Shown: positions 1 through 6,447, counted from the stretch's first letter. The stretch: DNA of 25,015 nucleotides from a virus (IMGVR_UViG_3300005253_000214:1-25015); one strand, 5' to 3'. Numbers and translations are program-made. The notes: generated by a model from the sequence alone, not told the origin.

Positions 1-76
1 TCCTGTCCTTTTCTAAAAAAATCGGGGGGAAGGGACGGAGAATGGGGGTACTCCCGTCCGTATTCGCGAATACCAT
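1..76 (-). CDS. Possible leftward ORF running off the window edge
   Basis: An ATG at 76 (minus strand) is preceded by a purine-rich run (gagggaggggggt) that could act as a ribosome binding site, and the frame stays open for 25 codons to the window edge. No family can be recognised from so short a piece. It would continue the leftward order of the genes at 359-523 and 575-973. Against it, a hairpin-like inverted repeat (GGACGGGAG and CTCCGTCC) and a run of seven T on the minus strand lie inside it, which could instead be a terminator region. This is a candidate only. Confidence 0.25.
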   Translation of the reverse strand, partial: MVFANTDGSTPILRPFPPIFLEKDR

Positions 77-158
77 ACCCCCCTCCCTCGTGGGTCCGTT
101 CGGCCCGGTTCGCGGTCCTCGGGACCGGAGGGACCGGCTCAACTGATTCAACAGTCTA

Positions 159-218
159 ATGGATTCTGTTCGTGTTCCATGTGCCATTTGGCTCGCTCTG
201 CAATGGATTCCGCTCGTC
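159..218. repeat. Two iteron-like direct repeats with GGATTC core
   Basis: AATGGATTCTGTTCGT (159-174) and AATGGATTCCGCTCGT (203-218) match at 14 of 16 bases, 44 bp apart. A shorter relative, GGATTCTCGT, lies at 275-284, and GAGATTC at 251-257. All copies point the same way. The 44-bp spacing is not a multiple of three, so this is not a protein repeat. Confidence 0.5.
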
Positions 219-358
219 TGGGCCTTGGAACTTGTTCTTAAGTTCGCTTAGAGATTCCGAGCGGAGGTAAGAACGGATTCTCGTAAGCCGCCCACAATCA
301 ATCCTCCTGTGATCGTTTCTCAGGTAACGAATTAGGCTATGTCTGATCTAGTCTAGAT

Positions 359-523
359 TTATGTCATTCTTCGTTTGTTTCGTTCTTCGTTTGTTTCATC
401 CACTGGATCGTCTTCATGCAATCCACACGCTGGGCAGAATTCAATTTCTATGTCCGAATGGTGTTCTACTATGATTTGAGCTTTACATCTGGGGCATTGA
501 AATTTGGTTGTTGCTGGTGTCAT
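359..523 (-). CDS. Small zinc-ribbon protein (54 aa)
   Basis: The frame opens with ATG at 523 behind a strong AGGAG site (spacing about 6) and ends with TAA at 359-361. The 54-residue product has two CxxC knuckles, CPRC (10-13) and CPAC (30-33), sixteen residues apart, which is the layout of a single zinc ribbon. The tail (residues 38-54) is charged and encoded by a 16-bp direct repeat. Zinc ribbons of this size bind DNA, RNA or protein; the target cannot be told. It lies 51 bp downstream of the 132-aa gene on the same strand and is probably co-transcribed from the promoter near 1046-1074. The cysteine pattern and ribosome binding site make a chance ORF unlikely. Confidence 0.72.
   Translation of the reverse strand: MTPATTKFQCPRCKAQIIVEHHSDIEIEFCPACGLHEDDPVDETNEERNKRRMT
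367..397. repeat. Tandem repeat, two 15-bp copies with 16-bp period
   Basis: TTCTTCGTTTGTTTC occurs at 367-381 and again, exactly, at 383-397. It lies in the 3' end of the zinc-ribbon gene. Because the period is 16, the two copies are read in different frames. This suggests replication slippage or a nucleic-acid-level role. Confidence 0.8.
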
Positions 524-548
524 ATCGTTCTCCTGTGTGGGGGAATGA

Positions 549-566
549 GGGGGCGTTGCCGCCCCC
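549..566. other. GC-rich hairpin between two leftward genes
   Basis: GGGGGCG (549-555), loop TTGC, CGCCCCC (560-566) form a perfect 7-bp stem just past the stop of the 132-aa gene and before the ribosome binding site of the zinc-ribbon gene. No T-run follows on the minus strand, so it is not a classical intrinsic terminator. It could stabilise the upstream mRNA end or attenuate transcription. Confidence 0.55.
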
Positions 567-574
567 CGTGTTCC

Positions 575-973
575 TTAGCTGGTAACCGTGTTCAGGACCT
601 TACTAGCGGCCTTAATTGCCTTGGTGACTCCGGCGTTGTTCGTGTCGCCGCGCTTGATGCAGCCCCGGATGATGTTGCCTGCGTTCATACGCTTGGCACC
701 CGGATTGCGATCGATGTAGCGTGTTGCCAGTGTTCCTGGCTCCAGGCCCTTGAGCTTCTCGGCGGCCAACATCACCGCTTCCGGGCTTGCGCCCCGCAGA
801 ATCAGAGCTACCTTGTCGCCGTTATCCATGCTGAGGTTCCCGCTTGCCAGTTGGTAGGTATCGTAACCGGCTTTGTACTTCCGCAGTTGTTCGCTCTTGC
901 TGCGCTTCGGGGTGCCTTCGACTTCCGTGTCGCTTGCTTCTGTTGTGCTCGCTTGCTCTGTGTGCTCGTTCAT
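575..973 (-). CDS. Hypothetical protein, leftward control-region gene (132 aa)
   Basis: The start ATG at 973 is preceded by AGGAG with 8-base spacing. I do not recognise the family. The first 30 residues are acidic, Thr/Ser/Glu-rich and probably disordered. From about residue 30 a mixed charged, likely helical domain follows (KYKAGYDTYQLASGN onward), with a basic Asn/Arg-rich stretch near residues 87-107 (RNPGAKRMNAGNIIRG) that could contact nucleic acid. It is the first gene of the leftward block and faces the rightward operon across a 500-bp control region. That position is typical of a regulator or early protein, but no helix-turn-helix is evident and no function should be assigned. Confidence 0.75.
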   Translation of the reverse strand: MNEHTEQASTTEASDTEVEGTPKRSKSEQLRKYKAGYDTYQLASGNLSMDNGDKVALILRGASPEAVMLAAEKLKGLEPGTLATRYIDRNPGAKRMNAGNIIRGCIKRGDTNNAGVTKAIKAASKVLNTVTS

Positions 974-1045
974 GGTCGTACTCCTGTGTTCGGCCTAAAG
1001 AGCGATGGTTCCGGGCGGCAGGGCCGTGACTGCCAACCGACCCCC

Positions 1046-1074
1046 ATTATAGCACAGCGAGAGCCTCAGCACAA
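1046..1074 (-). promoter_or_regulatory. Leftward extended -10 promoter
   Basis: On the minus strand TGCTATAAT gives a perfect -10 (plus-strand ATTATA, 1046-1051) with the TGn extension. The -35 at 17-bp spacing is weak (TTGTGC, plus 1069-1074). Transcription would start about 60-70 bases before the ATG at 973 and serve the genes at 575-973 and 359-523. Confidence 0.6.
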
Positions 1075-1170
1075 GTATCGCGTTGGCAACCCGTTCTTGG
1101 CGGGGTCTGTGGCCGGGTGTTGCGCCGACGCTACAGCCGAGTTGCGCGAACCACAGAGGAACCGCGCGTG

Positions 1171-1393
1171 AACGCGTTTGTTAACCGTGCGCGAACGCGT
1201 CGGGTGACGGGTTAGGTGATGTGTTCCTCAACGCGTTCCAATTCTTCGCATATATGTATATGGTTTTTACCGCGAGCAAGGGAGTACCCCCCGACTGGAT
1301 GGGACCCGCTGTTCCGCGCTATGGGGGTAACGCACGGTCTCGCTTCCATTTTCTTGGCTCCCTTGTCGATTCTTTTTTTCCGCGCGTACGCGT
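1171..1393. repeat. Cluster of ACGCGT dyads, possible operators
   Basis: The 6-bp palindrome ACGCGT occurs at 1172, 1195, 1231 and 1388. The first and third are within the 8-bp dyad AACGCGTT and the second within GAACGCGT. The fourth is part of CGCGTACGCG. The only other copy I noticed in the window is near 6010. Placement just upstream of a strong promoter suggests protein binding sites; this is inference. Confidence 0.4.
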
Positions 1394-1411
1394 GCGTAGG
1401 GGAACGGGGGG

Positions 1412-1440
1412 TTGACAGAGAATCACGGGTGTGGTATACT
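1412..1440 (+). promoter_or_regulatory. Strong sigma-70-type promoter of the rightward block
   Basis: A perfect -35 TTGACA (1412-1417), 17-bp spacer and TATACT -10 (1435-1440) preceded by the extended TGG. It shares TTGACAGA and the 15-mer GGGTGTGGTATACTC with the promoter at 7251. Transcription should begin near 1447, which excludes the upstream ATG at 1431 as the start of the next gene. Confidence 0.92.
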
Positions 1441-1469
1441 CTCCAGATCGGATGAACTCGGAGTCAATC

Positions 1470-1697
1470 ATGGAAACCTTTGGAATCGGTAAAGCAATTA
1501 AGAACATGCGTAATGGTGCTAAAGTATCACGGCGCGGTTGGAATGGTCCGAATCAGTATTTAGGATTACAGCGCCCAGATGTAAATTCAAAGATGTCACT
1601 TCCGTATATTTACATTCGCACTGTTCATGGTGATCTTATACCTTGGTTGGCATCACAAACCGATCTATTGGCAGAGGATTGGGTTCTGGTAGAATAA
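1470..1697 (+). CDS. tad2-like: DUF2829 / Tad2-like anti-Thoeris protein
   Basis: The 75-residue product carries the hallmarks of DUF2829: AKVSRRGWNG (17-26), LPYIYIRT (44-51) and the near-invariant IPWLASQTDLLAEDW (57-71) at the C-terminus. Its length is normal for the family. Characterised DUF2829 members (Tad2) are small oligomeric sponges that bind the cyclic ADP-ribose-type signal of the Thoeris defence system and so keep the effector silent. That this copy does so is inferred from family membership. ATG 1470 is chosen because GGAG (1460-1463) precedes it at 6 bases and the further upstream ATG codons overlap the promoter or lack a site. It is the first gene behind the strong promoter, so early high expression is likely. 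It is followed after 4 bases by the 60-aa gene. Confidence 0.88.
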   Translation: METFGIGKAIKNMRNGAKVSRRGWNGPNQYLGLQRPDVNSKMSLPYIYIRTVHGDLIPWLASQTDLLAEDWVLVE

Positions 1698-1701
1698 CAA
1701 G

Positions 1702-1884
1702 GTGAGTAAATCATTTCTAGATCGTCGCCATGAACAACCGGATTATGAAATTGAAGTATGGATAACCGGTGTAAGAATACCCGATGGTATGGTTCATTGG
1801 AGCGTTTCTGTTCAGGGTGAAGATAATCCTATAGAAGCAGCGGGTATTCTTGAACGTGCTGCTGAAGTTTTAAGGGATAAGTAA
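1702..1884 (+). CDS. Hypothetical small protein (60 aa)
   Basis: This frame starts with GTG 4 bases past the Tad2-like stop, so translational coupling is likely; its own ribosome binding site is weak. I do not recognise the family. The product is acidic. The core (residues 15-39) alternates hydrophobic and polar residues like a small beta sheet (IEVWITGVRIPDG), and the last 20 residues form an amphipathic helix (IEAAGILERAAEVLRD). Being placed next to an anti-defence gene, it might be another host-takeover protein, but nothing in the sequence shows this. The coding look and tight spacing support a real gene. Confidence 0.6.
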   Translation: MSKSFLDRRHEQPDYEIEVWITGVRIPDGMVHWSVSVQGEDNPIEAAGILERAAEVLRDK

Positions 1885-1892
1885 GGTAACAG

Positions 1893-2093
1893 ATGCGTGA
1901 AACATTTTTCAGAGACCTTCCACCTTTAACAGTGGAAGAAGCCGCAAAGCCTCTGTCTCTTGAGGAACGTTGCTTTATACTTGACGAAAGGATGAAGGAA
2001 ATTGGCCGGGCAAGAACTTGTATTGATCAAAGAATCATTGCAGCCGAAAAGTGCGAAAGAGTTACTGGAGGAGGAACTCGGACCGCAGCTTAG
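1893..2093 (+). CDS. Hypothetical small protein overlapping terminase small subunit
   Basis: ATG at 1893 follows AAGG at a spacing of 6, and the gene begins 8 bases after the preceding stop. The 66-residue product is helical and charged (VEEAAKPLSLEERCFILDERMKEI), with a Gly/Thr-rich tail. No family is recognised. Its last 92 bases overlap the start of the terminase small subunit in another frame. Its tail from about residue 37 may therefore be constrained by the other gene. It could be a short accessory of packaging or an unrelated early protein. Confidence 0.55.
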   Translation: MRETFFRDLPPLTVEEAAKPLSLEERCFILDERMKEIGRARTCIDQRIIAAEKCERVTGGGTRTAA

Positions 2094-2520
2094 ATTGTTC
2101 TGTTATGAGTACCTTATCGATTTTGATCATCGTCGTGCCGCTGTTGCTGCTCAACGGTCTAGTGATTCTGGTATACGTCTCTTACGCAACCCAAACATCT
2201 CTCAATATATTAAGCTTCTCACTGACGAGTTGGTTGGTGAATCTCTCATTAGTCGCGATATGGTTCAGTATGAACTGTTACATAGATTCCTGCCTAAAGC
2301 TAGAGGTGATGAACCCATTGTGGGTGTCGATCGGGATGGTGTTGCTTGGTCTGGAAACGTTACGAATATGTCTGCATATGCTAAGGCGATTGAATTAATG
2401 GCCAAGCATAGTGGCTTTACCCTTCCGGAAATTGTCAAAGGTGGTTTGACCATTAATGTTAACCTCAAAGCTCTCGGAATAGATATCGAGGGTCAATTCA
2501 AGGAAATCGATGATGTCTGA
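2002..2520 (+). CDS. terS: Terminase small subunit
   Basis: The product (172 aa) matches the Terminase_2-type small subunit plan: a helix with FCYEYLIDFDHRRAAVAA (about residues 33-50), the LLRNPNISQYI segment (60-70), and a C-terminal region ending in a helix with AIELMAKHSGF (128-138). It would recognise the packaging site and regulate the large subunit. The start is TTG at 2002 with AAAGGA about 9 bases before. No ATG is available before the conserved core, so the exact start is uncertain. It overlaps the 66-aa ORF upstream and the 90-aa ORF downstream. The large subunit follows two small genes later. Confidence 0.8.
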   Translation: MAGQELVLIKESLQPKSAKELLEEELGPQLRLFCYEYLIDFDHRRAAVAAQRSSDSGIRLLRNPNISQYIKLLTDELVGESLISRDMVQYELLHRFLPKARGDEPIVGVDRDGVAWSGNVTNMSAYAKAIELMAKHSGFTLPEIVKGGLTINVNLKALGIDIEGQFKEIDDV

Positions 2521-2782
2521 CACAATTCTCGTAGTCGTTAAATCAGTTACTCACAGTGTGAAAGCGGCTCCAACTTCACGAATGCGTATTTCAAAAGCAT
2601 TGTATGATGAAGAAATGGCCCTTGCAAAACAACAAAAACGGGAACCAAAGTATTTTGCGGAACCTGATCAGGCTTGTGAGGGTATGACCGGGGCTGAATT
2701 ACAGGCCGCTCAAAAGAAAAGACGGGCTGAAGTTGCTGCCAAAATAATTGATAAAAGTGCAACTGAACTGGCTGCTGTCTAA
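2510..2782 (+). CDS. Hypothetical protein between terminase subunits (90 aa)
   Basis: Two ATG codons in a row (2510, 2513) follow AGGA at 5 and 8 bases; either may serve. The gene overlaps the end of the small terminase gene. The product is hydrophilic and mostly helical, with a Lys/Gln-rich middle (MALAKQQKREPKYF) and a Lys/Arg and Ala-rich C-terminal helix (AAQKKRRAEVAAKIID). No family is recognised. Its place between terS and terL suggests a packaging accessory, but this is only context. Confidence 0.7.
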   Translation: MMSDTILVVVKSVTHSVKAAPTSRMRISKALYDEEMALAKQQKREPKYFAEPDQACEGMTGAELQAAQKKRRAEVAAKIIDKSATELAAV

Positions 2783-2910
2783 TGGCTCATAAGAAGAAAA
2801 AATCAAAAGCCGCAAAAGCTCAAAAAGCAATAAGAAAGGTATTTAAGGAGACAGAAGCTGGTCGAAAGAAACGGGAAAAGGCAAGGAAAAAGGCCAGGAA
2901 GAAAAAGTAG
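2782..2910 (+). CDS. Very basic miniprotein (42 aa)
   Basis: ATG at 2782 overlaps the preceding stop (TAATG), and the TAG at 2908-2910 overlaps the GTG of the large terminase. The 42 residues are about half Lys or Arg, starting MAHKKKKSKAAKAQ and ending in a Lys/Arg/Ala helix, with no aromatic residue but one Phe. Such a protein would bind nucleic acid or an acidic partner; no family is recognised. The start/stop chain on both sides argues strongly for real translation. Compare the similar genes at 5983 and 23664. Confidence 0.72.
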   Translation: MAHKKKKSKAAKAQKAIRKVFKETEAGRKKREKARKKARKKK

Positions 2911-4316
2911 TGGCACTAGATTTGCCTTATGAGTGGCGTGCCAGAGACTATCAAGCACCCCTATTTAAATACATGTTTGAGGGGGGTCTTGAGCGGAAAC
3001 GTGGATGTTGTGTATGGCATAGACGTGGTGGCAAGGACAGTTGTTGTTTACAATTGTCCTCTGTATCATCACAAATGCGAGTCGGCACTATTTGGCATAT
3101 GTTGCCGACACTTAAGCAAGGGCGAAGAGTAATATGGGACGGTATCGACAGAGAAGGTCGCAGGATGATAGATCAGGCATTTCCCAAAGAAATGCGCGAT
3201 CTATCCTCCCCAATCAACAACTCGGATATGCAGATTCGTTTCCGCAATGGAAGCATATATCAGGTTGTAGGATCAGACAACTATGATTCCCTTATCGGAG
3301 CCAACCCAATTGGTGTTATTTTCTCTGAGTGGGCAGTCGCAGACCCTAAAGCTTGGGACTATATTCGTCCGATCTTGGCGGAAAACGATGGGTGGGCGTT
3401 ATTCATATACACCCCTAGAGGAAAAAATCACGGCAAAAAACTTCATGATATGGCTCAGGGTAATCCAAGGTGGTTCTCTAGCCTGCTTACAGTTGAAGAC
3501 ACATTTAGGCCAGACGGAACCCACGTTATCACTCCAAAAATTATCACTGAGGAGCGAGAAGATGGAATGTCTGAGGAGAAAATTCTTCAAGAGTATTTTT
3601 GCTCCTTTGAAGCGGGTATGGAAGGAGCATTTTACACTAATGAACTTAATCTTGCTCACGAAGAAGGTAGGGTCGGGGATTTTCCACATGATCCGTGTAA
3701 GCAAGTTCAAACTTGGTGGGATATAGGATTTCGTGATGCCACAGCAATTACTTTTACGCAGCGGGGCGATGATGGCAAACCAATCGTCATCGACTACCTC
3801 GAAGCCCGGAACAAGGCTCTTGATGAGTGGATTAGGGACGTCCGTTCTCTCCCCTATGATTATGAAGACCACAACGGACCGTTTGATCTCGAAAACACCG
3901 ATTGGACGACCGGCAAGACAAGGAGAGAATTCGCGCTTGGCCTCAACTTTGCGTTCGAGATTGTATCAAAACTCTCGGTTCAGGATGGGATTGAAGCCAC
4001 CCGAGCGATCATAAGGGTAGCAAGATTCAATGAGCCAAAGGTTGGAAGATTACTTGACGGTTTGTACTCTTATCGGCGGGAGTATGATGATAGGACTCAA
4101 CTATTTCGGGATAAACCGTTTCATGATTGGGCAAGTCACCCCGCAGATTCTGTGCGCTATCTCAGCGTTGGGTGGACAGATTACGGAAGAGGTTATAAAA
4201 TCAGTACCATTGACATGCATAAAGTTAAACCAGCAGTCGCAGGGAAAGCTAAAGCTCGCCAGAGGCAATCGGTAGCTGATATGTATCCATGGTTAATTGA
4301 CGGGACGATAAAATGA
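2910..4316 (+). CDS. terL: Terminase large subunit
   Basis: The packaging motor and nuclease, 468 aa. Walker A is HRRGGKDS (37-44), Walker B is VIFSE (137-141), and the coupling motif is YTPRGKNHGK (168-177). The C-terminal RNase-H-like nuclease starts with WWDIGFRDATAITF (270-283), with Asp272 as the first metal ligand, and a late HDWASHPADSVRY supplies further acidic residues. The length is normal. The start is GTG at 2910, overlapping the stop of the miniprotein gene (TAGTG), with AGGA about 10 bases before. Its stop overlaps the portal ATG (ATGA), so motor and portal are made together. Confidence 0.96.
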   Translation: MALDLPYEWRARDYQAPLFKYMFEGGLERKRGCCVWHRRGGKDSCCLQLSSVSSQMRVGTIWHMLPTLKQGRRVIWDGIDREGRRMIDQAFPKEMRDLSSPINNSDMQIRFRNGSIYQVVGSDNYDSLIGANPIGVIFSEWAVADPKAWDYIRPILAENDGWALFIYTPRGKNHGKKLHDMAQGNPRWFSSLLTVEDTFRPDGTHVITPKIITEEREDGMSEEKILQEYFCSFEAGMEGAFYTNELNLAHEEGRVGDFPHDPCKQVQTWWDIGFRDATAITFTQRGDDGKPIVIDYLEARNKALDEWIRDVRSLPYDYEDHNGPFDLENTDWTTGKTRREFALGLNFAFEIVSKLSVQDGIEATRAIIRVARFNEPKVGRLLDGLYSYRREYDDRTQLFRDKPFHDWASHPADSVRYLSVGWTDYGRGYKISTIDMHKVKPAVAGKAKARQRQSVADMYPWLIDGTIK

Positions 4317-5983
4317 ATGCCAAGGAAATTCGAGCGCGGTTTAATGTACTCGTATCTTTACGTAAAACTGTTGAAGATGTCTGGGAAGTTATTAATCATT
4401 TAGTTGTTCCATTCCGTGGTGACTTTTTCCGTGAGATAACTACAGAGCATGCTGTAACGTGGAGAGATAATCGTGAGATATTTGACTCTACGGCGGTGGA
4501 TGCGGCGAATACACTCGCTGCTTCTATACATGGTTCTCTTACCTCTCCTGCCATACGATGGTTCGAGTTGGCGTATCGTGATCTTGTTCTCAACGGAATA
4601 AAAGAGGCAAGAGAATGGTTAGAGAATGGAGCACATAAGTGCTTTCTAGCATTACAGGATTCAAACTTTAATCTCGAGGCCAATGAGACATATCTAGATT
4701 TAGTTTCATATGGTACTTCCGCCATTATCGAAGAAGTAGAAGAAAAGAATGGTGAATTTAAGAAATTAATCTTCCAATCCGTTCCAGTTGAGGAAACTTG
4801 GTTCGAACAGGATCATACTGGTCAAGCATATCGTTTCTATAGGCGATTTATGTGGACTCCAGTTCAAATAATTACTAAATTTGGGGATAAAGTTCCGCAA
4901 ACAATAAAAGATAAGGCTAAAACCCCTCAAGGTATGGATGTAAAAGAAGCTGTAATAATGTGCATCTATCCACGTGAAAATAAACAGGATGCTAATGTTA
5001 GTAAAATATTAGCTCCTAAACAACGTCCTTATGGTATGAAGTATATACTTCATAAGGATGCCTCTAGACTTGGGGAAGAGGGTGGATATTATGAGTTCCC
5101 AGCATTTATCCCTCGCTGGCGTAAGACTTCCAAATCTATGTGGGGCCATGGCCCAGCAATGATTGCATTGCCAGATATTCTGACAATTAACCAGCTGGTA
5201 GAGTTAATTCTAAAGGCTACTGAGAAGGTTGTTGATCCAGCTACAATGGTCTCTGAGAGGGGTTTATTATCTGATCTGGACTTGGAACCAGCTGGTATGA
5301 CTGTTGTACGGGACATTGAAAAATCTATGAAGCCATATGAATCTGGGGCAAAGTTCGATGTATCTCAACTGCAACGAGAGGAATTAAAACGATCAATTCG
5401 ATCAATATTCTTTGTTGATCAGTTGGAGCTTAAAGAATCCCCAGCAATGACAGCAACAGAGGTTCAAACTCGCTATGAACTCATGCAACGATTACTTGGA
5501 CCCACACTAGGTAGACTCCAATCCGACTATTTGGACCCCCTTGTACAACGAACGTTTAATATTCTGTATCGTGCCGGAGAACTTGGAGAGCCTCCTGGAG
5601 TTGTGTTCGAACATTCCAGTGAACTTGACATTATATACACCGGTCCTCTTGTCCGGGCACAACGTGCTGATATTGCCCAGGGTGTGACTCGATGGGTTGC
5701 CTCAGTTGCCGAGCTGGGTCAAATTGAACCTAAGGTTCTTGATGTTCCAGATTGGGATGCCATTGTCAAAGAACTTGGATCATTGGAGGGTGTACCAGCT
5801 AAACTAATGAATTCTGATAAGGTTATTAAGAAATTACGTAATGATCGTAAAGTTGAGCAAGAAAAAGTTCAGAAGGGACTTGAGGATGAGCAAGTTGGTA
5901 AAGGAATGGAGGCCATAGGTAAGGGTCAAGCAGCACTAGAAGAGGCCCCAGTAGGTGGACAAGTAATTGAGGAGGCAGCATAA
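4313..5983 (+). CDS. Portal protein (T7 gp8-type head-tail connector)
   Basis: The 556-residue product resembles the head-tail connector family of T7 gp8 in length and in its N-terminal signature: FDSTAVDAANTLAASIHG (57-74) followed by LTSPAIRWFEL (76-86). It forms the dodecameric ring at one vertex through which DNA is packaged and ejected, docking the terminase during assembly and the tail adaptor afterwards. Charged repeats near the C-terminus (KKLRNDRKVEQEKVQKGLEDEQ region) suggest a helical barrel or coiled coil. ATG at 4313 overlaps the terminase stop. The gene ends in TAATG with the next gene. Confidence 0.93.
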   Translation: MNAKEIRARFNVLVSLRKTVEDVWEVINHLVVPFRGDFFREITTEHAVTWRDNREIFDSTAVDAANTLAASIHGSLTSPAIRWFELAYRDLVLNGIKEAREWLENGAHKCFLALQDSNFNLEANETYLDLVSYGTSAIIEEVEEKNGEFKKLIFQSVPVEETWFEQDHTGQAYRFYRRFMWTPVQIITKFGDKVPQTIKDKAKTPQGMDVKEAVIMCIYPRENKQDANVSKILAPKQRPYGMKYILHKDASRLGEEGGYYEFPAFIPRWRKTSKSMWGHGPAMIALPDILTINQLVELILKATEKVVDPATMVSERGLLSDLDLEPAGMTVVRDIEKSMKPYESGAKFDVSQLQREELKRSIRSIFFVDQLELKESPAMTATEVQTRYELMQRLLGPTLGRLQSDYLDPLVQRTFNILYRAGELGEPPGVVFEHSSELDIIYTGPLVRAQRADIAQGVTRWVASVAELGQIEPKVLDVPDWDAIVKELGSLEGVPAKLMNSDKVIKKLRNDRKVEQEKVQKGLEDEQVGKGMEAIGKGQAALEEAPVGGQVIEEAA

Positions 5984-6174
5984 TGGCCAAACCTAAGAAA
6001 AAGAAACGTACGCGTCGACAACGTATTGATACTGCAGTAGAACAAGCAGTATCAGGTCCAAAAAAGCCGAAGCCAAAGCCGAAGCCTAAGAAGAATCCTT
6101 ATCCAGAAGGGTCTGCTAGGGCTAAGTTATGGAAACGTCGTGAAGCTAATAGGAAAAAGAAAAAGGGGAAATAA
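5983..6174 (+). CDS. Very basic miniprotein (63 aa)
   Basis: ATG at 5983 overlaps the portal stop (TAATG). The product is extremely basic, with Lys/Arg clusters at both ends and a central (KP)n stretch (PKKPKPKPKPKK, residues 26-37). It is followed by a PEGSARAKLWKRREAN motif. No family is recognised. It is likely disordered when free and could neutralise DNA or an acidic scaffold. The stop is followed at once by the GTG of the Bbp19-like gene. The TAATG coupling with the portal gene supports expression. Confidence 0.78.
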   Translation: MAKPKKKKRTRRQRIDTAVEQAVSGPKKPKPKPKPKKNPYPEGSARAKLWKRREANRKKKKGK

Positions 6175-6447
6175 GTGAACGAACAGAAGCAGCCTGATGT
6201 CTCAAAGAAACAAGCATTTGGGACTCTTGCGAAGAAAACTAAAAGGTTCCATAAGTTATTCACTTCGCCAATTGGTAAACAAGTCCTTCAAGATTTGGAG
6301 GATGAATTTAACCAGGATCAGATTTTTGATCCGAATTCGGATTCCGTGACAGCGCATAATCTTGGTCAACGGGATGTTGTAATTTATATAAATCAAATGA
6401 TAAGGAATAAGGACAATGCCGCCAGAAGATCAGAAATGGAGGGATAA
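6175..6447 (+). CDS. Bbp19-like phage protein
   Basis: The 90-residue product matches, by memory of the pattern, the short family typified by Bordetella phage BPP-1 Bbp19: KLFTSPIGKQVLQDLEDEF (28-46) followed by LGQRDVVIYI (63-72). In related podoviruses this gene also sits between portal and scaffold, and its role is not known to me; an assembly function is likely from context. The start is GTG at 6175, directly after the previous stop, with an AGGGGA ribosome site. Its 3' end overlaps the scaffold gene by 32 bases. Confidence 0.78.
   Translation: MNEQKQPDVSKKQAFGTLAKKTKRFHKLFTSPIGKQVLQDLEDEFNQDQIFDPNSDSVTAHNLGQRDVVIYINQMIRNKDNAARRSEMEG

Larger units (their letters stand above)
1..358. other. 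GC-rich, repeat-rich stretch without a firm gene
   Basis: I see no well-supported gene in this stretch apart from the weak edge ORF. It is visibly richer in G and C than the late genes. It holds a perfect 14-bp palindrome (GTATTCGCGAATAC, 60-73), a doubled GGACCGG around 122-136, and five GATTC sites at 145-280. A consensus AGGAGG (minus strand, 303-308) stands behind the stop of the zinc-ribbon gene, but the TTG and GTG codons near it open only 15 to 19 codons. A site for regulation, replication or packaging is possible but unproven. Confidence 0.5.
974..1469. promoter_or_regulatory. Divergent control region between leftward and rightward blocks
   Basis: About 500 bp without a gene. It holds the leftward extended -10 promoter (1046-1074), a doubled TGCGCGAAC (1143-1151 and 1188-1196), four ACGCGT sites, an AT-rich patch (1249-1266), a 12-bp near-palindrome GGGAGTACCCCC (1280-1291), the palindrome CGCGTACGCG (1383-1392) and the rightward promoter (1412-1440). 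Open frames across it have no Shine-Dalgarno or recognisable content. It looks like the switch between the two transcription programmes. Confidence 0.6.

Noticed and set aside
244-308. Short leader peptide after AGGAGG on the minus strand
   Set aside because: TTG and GTG starts near the site give only 15 to 19 codons, and the longer frame has no start codon at a workable distance.
416-1171. Long + strand ORF of 251 codons
   Set aside because: It lies antisense to the 132-aa and zinc-ribbon genes, lacks a ribosome site, and its Cys/Arg-rich composition is typical of a shadow in GC-rich DNA.
1216-1455. + strand frames in the control region
   Set aside because: They run into the promoter core, have no ribosome site and end near the transcription start.
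2051-2398. Hydrophobic + strand frame (115 codons) that looks like a membrane protein
   Set aside because: It lies inside the terminase small subunit in another frame, without its own ribosome site; the hydrophobic run is a shadow of an Arg/Ala-rich helix.
3399-3872. Minus strand ORF of 157 codons in the terminase gene
   Set aside because: Antisense to a well-supported gene, no ribosome site and no known pattern.
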